A program made the translations under genes and the position numbers. Shown here in pieces: positions 34,161 through 36,890 of a stretch of 36,890 bases of DNA. The notes under the pieces are model-generated. The model saw nothing but the letters and a program-made list of their open reading frames with translations, was not told the DNA's origin and did not search any database. This stretch comes from Clostridia bacterium (GTDB taxonomy: Bacteria; Bacillota; Clostridia; TANB77; UBA1234), in contig CAAFRB010000011.1 of assembly GCA_900765095.1 (NCBI GenBank), positions 1 to 36,890 on the forward strand, read 5' to 3'. Numbering within the stretch: position 1 is the first letter of the stretch; the number at the start of each line of letters is the position of its first letter.

Positions 34161-34373
34161 CTAGCATTTTTTGGCTGCATTCAAAAGTTCTTCATAATCT
34201 TTCATAAACTCTTCGTGGTTAATATACGGACAACCAGTACCATTTATTTCAAATGTAATTAAAATATCCAATGCTATTCCTGCATCTACACCTTTTACTT
34301 TGATTATCAAATCTATCTGGTCGTGATATTTCTCTGCTAATTTTTCCTTTAATTTGTTAAACTCTTTGTTCAT
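34161..34373 (-). CDS. 70-aa hypothetical protein at prophage end
   Basis: Not recognised. A mostly helical, Lys/Glu-rich N-terminal half (NKLKEKLAEKYHDQIDLII) is followed by DAGIALDILITFEINGTGCP and a C-terminal helix ending AAKKC. It has no membrane segment. The ATG 34373 is preceded by AAAAGGAGAG at good spacing; an ATG 7 nt upstream is in another frame. Upstream lies a terminator-like hairpin (34403-34432) with no clear promoter after it, so expression may depend on read-through past that hairpin. Confidence 0.65.
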   Translation of the reverse strand: MNKEFNKLKEKLAEKYHDQIDLIIKVKGVDAGIALDILITFEINGTGCPYINHEEFMKDYEELLNAAKKC

Positions 34374-34402
34374 AATTCATCTCTCCTTTTTAATTTTTTA
34401 TA

Positions 34403-34432
34403 TAAAAAAATAACACCTCCGGAAAGTGTTAT
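34403..34432 (-). terminator. Hairpin with T-run upstream of the 70-aa gene
   Basis: On the minus strand ATAACAC and GTGTTAT pair around a 9-nt loop and are followed by a run of seven T. A GGAGGTG motif lies across the loop and 3' arm. It is either a second terminator of the three-gene cassette or a leader attenuator of the 70-aa gene. Confidence 0.7.
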
Positions 34433-34460
34433 AATTTTAACTTTATTTATTTTTGACATG

Positions 34461-34488
34461 AAAAAAGCAAGGTAAAAACCTTGTTTTT
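34461..34488 (-). terminator. Terminator of the three-gene prophage cassette
   Basis: On the minus strand CAAGG and CCTTG pair around TTTTTA, with A-rich/T-rich flanks that extend the stem past one mismatch, followed by CTTTTTTC. It begins 6 bp after the stop of the 169-aa gene. Confidence 0.75.
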
Positions 34489-34493
34489 CAATT

Positions 34494-35003
34494 CTATTTT
34501 TCACTCAAACATAGCTTTTCCACTATATTTTGAAGTAAAAAACCGTATTTTATACTTCCGTTATACAACTCACCAACATTTCCAATTATACTATAATACT
34601 CACTCGTGTTAGTTACCACTTGTGCATGCATATCTTTAACCTTCCAAAAACATATTTCAAAATTATTTTTAAATTCTATACCATGAACTATAGCTTTTAA
34701 TTGTTCAAAATTTAATTTTTTTATATACTTTTGGTGTATTTCAAATTCTTTATAACCATTAAATATCAATATGGATGAAATACCTATTTGAAATGGTCCA
34801 AGTGTATAATTCTTTATCGGTTTATTAAATATGTAATTTAAACAAATATTAAAAATTGCAACCACATATTCAGCTATCCTCAACAGAGTATTTCTATATG
34901 TGCTTTCAATAATGTAAATTCCTAATATTATATACTTTAAATCTTTTTCTATATTTGCATTATTAATTTGTTTTATTCGTTTAGTACTATATTTAAATTT
35001 CAT
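34494..35003 (-). CDS. 169-aa unknown protein of prophage cassette (possible lysozyme-like fold)
   Basis: Not firmly recognised. Near residues 25-40 it reads LKYIILGIYIIESTYR, then a hydrophobic stretch (AEYVVAIFNICLNYIF), then KNYTLGPFQIGISSILIFNG (65-84). The pairing of an IES motif with a later GPFQ motif recalls the catalytic Glu and the G-x-x-Q strand of lytic transglycosylases, but the gap is longer than usual; this is a weak inference. The C-terminal half shows no motif I know. Start ATG 35003 behind AGGAG. It is the last gene of a cassette with its own promoter and terminator, 22 bp after the previous gene. Confidence 0.7.
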   Translation of the reverse strand: MKFKYSTKRIKQINNANIEKDLKYIILGIYIIESTYRNTLLRIAEYVVAIFNICLNYIFNKPIKNYTLGPFQIGISSILIFNGYKEFEIHQKYIKKLNFEQLKAIVHGIEFKNNFEICFWKVKDMHAQVVTNTSEYYSIIGNVGELYNGSIKYGFLLQNIVEKLCLSEK

Positions 35004-35025
35004 ATTTTGCTCCTAGAAATCAATT

Positions 35026-35442
35026 CTAAAAATCTAACAACTTGTCTAAATATCCAGTCACCCCATTTAACTGCTCACTTATAATAAAAATTAATTGCTT
35101 TAATTCTTCTTGAAATTCTTCTTTATTATTTATATTAACTACTGCAGATTGTACATTCGATTGAATAGCTATATAATATATTTCTTTATCTTCTTCAAAA
35201 GTTTTGAAAAGATATACTTTTCCATTTTTTATATTTGCAAAAAACGAAGATAATAAGTCAATACCACTATTCACTCCCTTTTTATAAGGAAACTTTTCAT
35301 ATTGTTCTATATACGAATGTAATAGTAAATTTTCTCTAGAATAAATGTCCAAAGATGTCTTTATTCTATTCCAAGAATATTCTTTTCTAATTGTTGCTTC
35401 AGTTAATTTTTCAATCAATCTTCCTGTTTTCTCACCATTCAT
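35026..35442 (-). CDS. 138-aa unknown protein of prophage cassette
   Basis: Not recognised. Soluble-looking and mixed alpha/beta: a helical N-terminus (GRLIEKLTEATIRKEYSWNR), a middle strand region (KNGKVYLFKTF, IYYIAIQS) and a C-terminal helix (EFQEELKQLIFIISEQLNG). I place the start at ATG 35442, whose ATGA overlaps the stop of the upstream gene; a TTG at 35448 is a less likely alternative. The overlap implies coupled translation with the membrane protein before it and so probably joint function. Confidence 0.7.
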   Translation of the reverse strand: MNGEKTGRLIEKLTEATIRKEYSWNRIKTSLDIYSRENLLLHSYIEQYEKFPYKKGVNSGIDLLSSFFANIKNGKVYLFKTFEEDKEIYYIAIQSNVQSAVVNINNKEEFQEELKQLIFIISEQLNGVTGYLDKLLDF

Positions 35443-35858
35443 AGCCAATCATCCACCTTTCTCTCACACACATTATGCAATTTCGTCAAATTTAAAACCA
35501 AACCGTCCATATCATCATTTATCATAGACGTTTTCGCGTTAAGCAAAAGTTTCTTTATATCATTAATACTTTCTATTTCCTGATAGTATTCCAATTCACC
35601 AAATAAGCCATTCAAAGTAGATCTTAAATTTTCTTTATCGCTGAATTTTTTTTCTTTTATTATAGTAATATATGTAGAAATGTCTGAAGATATTCGACTT
35701 TGGTTTTTTTTGTACTGTTCAGTCTTATTCTTCACCTTTACATTGTTTTTTAAATTTCTTATTTGTGACCCCTGAATGAGAAGTAGAATAAAACTAACTA
35801 TTCCTAATATATCAGCTAAATTACCGACATAAGCAAAAAAATGTTGCACCTTTCTCAC
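35439..35858 (-). CDS. Small membrane protein with helical cytosolic domain, first gene of prophage cassette
   Basis: Not recognised. One membrane segment near the N-terminus (NLADILGIVSFILLLIQGS) is followed by a Lys/Asn-rich helical region (IRNLKNNVKVKNKTEQYKKN) likely to form a coiled coil, and a C-terminal helical domain ending ERKVDDWL. The open frame extends to GTG 35894, but a promoter -10 at 35885-35890 puts the transcript start near 35878, so I use GTG 35858 (139 aa); GTG 35849 is also possible. Single-pass membrane proteins with helical tails are common in phage-exclusion loci, but function here is unknown. Confidence 0.65.
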   Translation of the reverse strand: MRKVQHFFAYVGNLADILGIVSFILLLIQGSQIRNLKNNVKVKNKTEQYKKNQSRISSDISTYITIIKEKKFSDKENLRSTLNGLFGELEYYQEIESINDIKKLLLNAKTSMINDDMDGLVLNLTKLHNVCERKVDDWL

Positions 35859-35884
35859 ATTCTTTCTTATACAATATTGGTAGT

Positions 35885-35913
35885 ATAATACCACTTAATC
35901 TCAAGATTTTCAA
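35885..35913 (-). promoter_or_regulatory. Promoter of the three-gene prophage cassette
   Basis: On the minus strand TTGAAA (35908-35913) and TATTAT (35885-35890) with a 17-bp spacer, right after the endolysin stop. An independent promoter here lets the cassette be expressed in the lysogen. Confidence 0.65.
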
Positions 35914-35919
35914 GTATAC

Positions 35920-36571
35920 TTAAAATTTGCACTCTGTTTTTTTTACATCATTAGCCCACTTAATATAAGTCCATTCTTCATTTTTGATTAAATCGAGCTT
36001 CTGTAATGCCTGTTCTTTATTTGTTATCCTGCCTTGTTCAACTAAGTATTCTATTGCTTCCTTGCCTTGTCCAGCCTCAAACATCGTATTTCCCTCCTCG
36101 TACTTTATCCAATCAAGTTTTCCCCATTCTTTCCAGCCTCTACCTGTCAAATTGGTTTCTACAACGCCATAAGCGTGTCCTCTTGCTTCAATTACTTTGC
36201 CTTTTCCAATATAAATTCCTACATGGCCAGGCATAAAAACGAGCACACCTGGAATGTCTGGCATATTTTCTAAAGTTCCTCTTTCACTACAATTAGCTTT
36301 CATTCCACTTACATCTTTGTCTTGACTCGCATTATATAAAGGATAAGAATTTACATTTTCGCACCATAAGTACCCCTTAATTAACCCTACACAATCATGC
36401 ACTTTTTGACCATATTGTTTAACAAAATCAGTAGATGTATAGTACTTAGGATATTGTGCTGATTTTTGTCTTAAAAGACTTTCTGTGGCGACTTGACCAT
36501 AGGCTCCGTACCAATATGGCTTGCCAAGTTGAGCTCTGCAATATTCTACTAATCCGAAGATTTGTTTTCAT
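35920..36571 (-). pseudogene. Phage NlpC/P60-type endolysin, frameshifted at its start
   Basis: Peptidoglycan hydrolase of a phage lysis module. The core is clear: FGLVEYCRAQLGKPYWYG, then KVHDCVGLIKGYLW with the catalytic Cys, PGHVGIYIG with the catalytic His, EARGHAYG, and a C-terminal extension (AIEYLVEQGRITNKEQALQK). The well-placed start is ATG 36571 behind AGAGGTG, inside the end of the holin gene, but it is one base out of frame. Removing one base around 36560-36566 gives MKTIFGLVEYC, the expected start. In the present frame there is no ATG, GTG or TTG before GTG 36402, which would lose about 55 N-terminal residues and start just before the catalytic Cys. It is likely inactive unless the shift is a sequence error. 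Confidence 0.82.
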
Positions 36572-36752
36572 CAGCATTCACCTCTTTCTTTTTATTAGAT
36601 TGAGTGCCAAAATAAAAGGCTATGATGGTCGTATATGTCATCATAACCTGTTCTCCTGTTATAACTTTATTAAAAGCTAGTATACATACTAAAACTGTAA
36701 AAAGTAATGTAACTATACTTTTTACATCTATTAACTTTTTTAGTTCTTTCAT
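36549..36752 (-). CDS. Phage holin
   Basis: A 67-residue small membrane protein: basic start (MKELKKLIDVKSIVTLLF), one long or two short membrane segments (residues about 13-50, ending TTIIAFYFGTQS), then a charged tail (NKKKEVNADENKSSD). The DVKSIVTLL-TTIIAFYFGTQS pattern matches small holins of clostridial phages. It directly precedes and overlaps the endolysin gene, the usual lysis-module order. Ribosome site AAAGGAG lies 8-9 nt upstream. If the extra base in the endolysin start is an error, the holin C-terminus would be read differently. Confidence 0.82.
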   Translation of the reverse strand: MKELKKLIDVKSIVTLLFTVLVCILAFNKVITGEQVMMTYTTIIAFYFGTQSNKKKEVNADENKSSD

Positions 36753-36890
36753 CTTTTCTCACTCCTTTCAGTCATATAAAGTTCCCATTGCTCGTGTATA
36801 TACGAATTGCCGTTTAAATCAGTCGACTGCTCAATGTCAGCGACAGGGAAAGGAACTCTGCGAAGAAAAAGCAGGCTGCGGAGCTGAAAA
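36749..36890 (-). CDS. C-terminal end of a phage gene (cut by window edge)
   Basis: The last 46 codons of a minus-strand frame that enters from the right edge, reading RRVPFPVADIEQSTDL, NSYIHEQWELYMTE and ending SEKR. Its stop overlaps the holin start by ATGA, supporting it as a real coupled gene of the tail/lysis region. G+C is higher than in the genes to its left. The family cannot be named from this fragment. Confidence 0.5.
   Translation of the reverse strand, partial: FQLRSLLFLRRVPFPVADIEQSTDLNGNSYIHEQWELYMTERSEKR

Noticed and set aside
1..36890. CRISPR arrays, insertion sequences, rRNA genes
   Set aside because: No regularly spaced repeats, transposase-like frames or rRNA stretches were seen.

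Overview
The window is an AT-rich chromosome segment from a low-GC Gram-positive bacterium, most likely class Clostridia (Bacillota). The order prpC-prkC-rsgA-rpe behind rsmB-rlmN, the tsaE-tsaB-rimI cluster, strong GGAGG-type ribosome sites, several TTG/GTG starts and wall teichoic acid linkage genes all fit this. The genus cannot be told from the sequence; an uncultured gut clostridium is a reasonable guess. There is no rRNA, CRISPR array or intact insertion sequence.

Positions 1-16700 are almost entirely minus-strand housekeeping genes. In transcription order they are: a phosphotyrosine phosphatase, rpiB, a fused TagO-MnaA enzyme, rsmB and rlmN (promoter near 16710); prpC, prkC, rsgA and rpe (promoter near 11163); a zinc/manganese ABC transporter (znuA, znuC, znuB); a small clostridial protein; glyA and topA (promoter near 3811); and the start of murG. 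TagA is read divergently at 16869. With the fused TagO-MnaA it supplies the three activities needed to make the ManNAc-GlcNAc-PP-undecaprenol linkage unit.

Positions 17700-19812 hold a ferrous-iron uptake operon (feoA-feoB) broken by three separate single-base frameshifts while the housekeeping genes around it are intact. Positions 20027-24056 carry tsaE, tsaB and rimI (tRNA t6A synthesis and N-terminal acetylation) and a Lon-like AAA protease. A VanW/G5 wall protein, a cytosolic-looking CBM25 protein and a FabG-type reductase follow.

From 27460 the content turns accessory. A tRNA-His/tRNA-Gln(TTG) unit is directly followed by a truncated phage amidase. Next come a higher-GC 97-codon gene with an operator-like palindrome on its promoter and several perfect hairpins in its body, a 1291-residue protein with three tandem CbbX/SpoVK-type AAA+ modules, and a membrane glycosyltransferase that leads without a gap into tRNA-Gln(CTG). 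To the right of that tRNA is the end of a prophage: a 70-residue ORF, a three-gene cassette with its own promoter and terminator, a frameshifted NlpC/P60 endolysin, a holin, and the tail of one more phage gene at the window edge. The best candidates for something new are the promoter-bounded prophage cassette (34461-35913), the triple-AAA protein and the hairpin-rich 97-codon gene.
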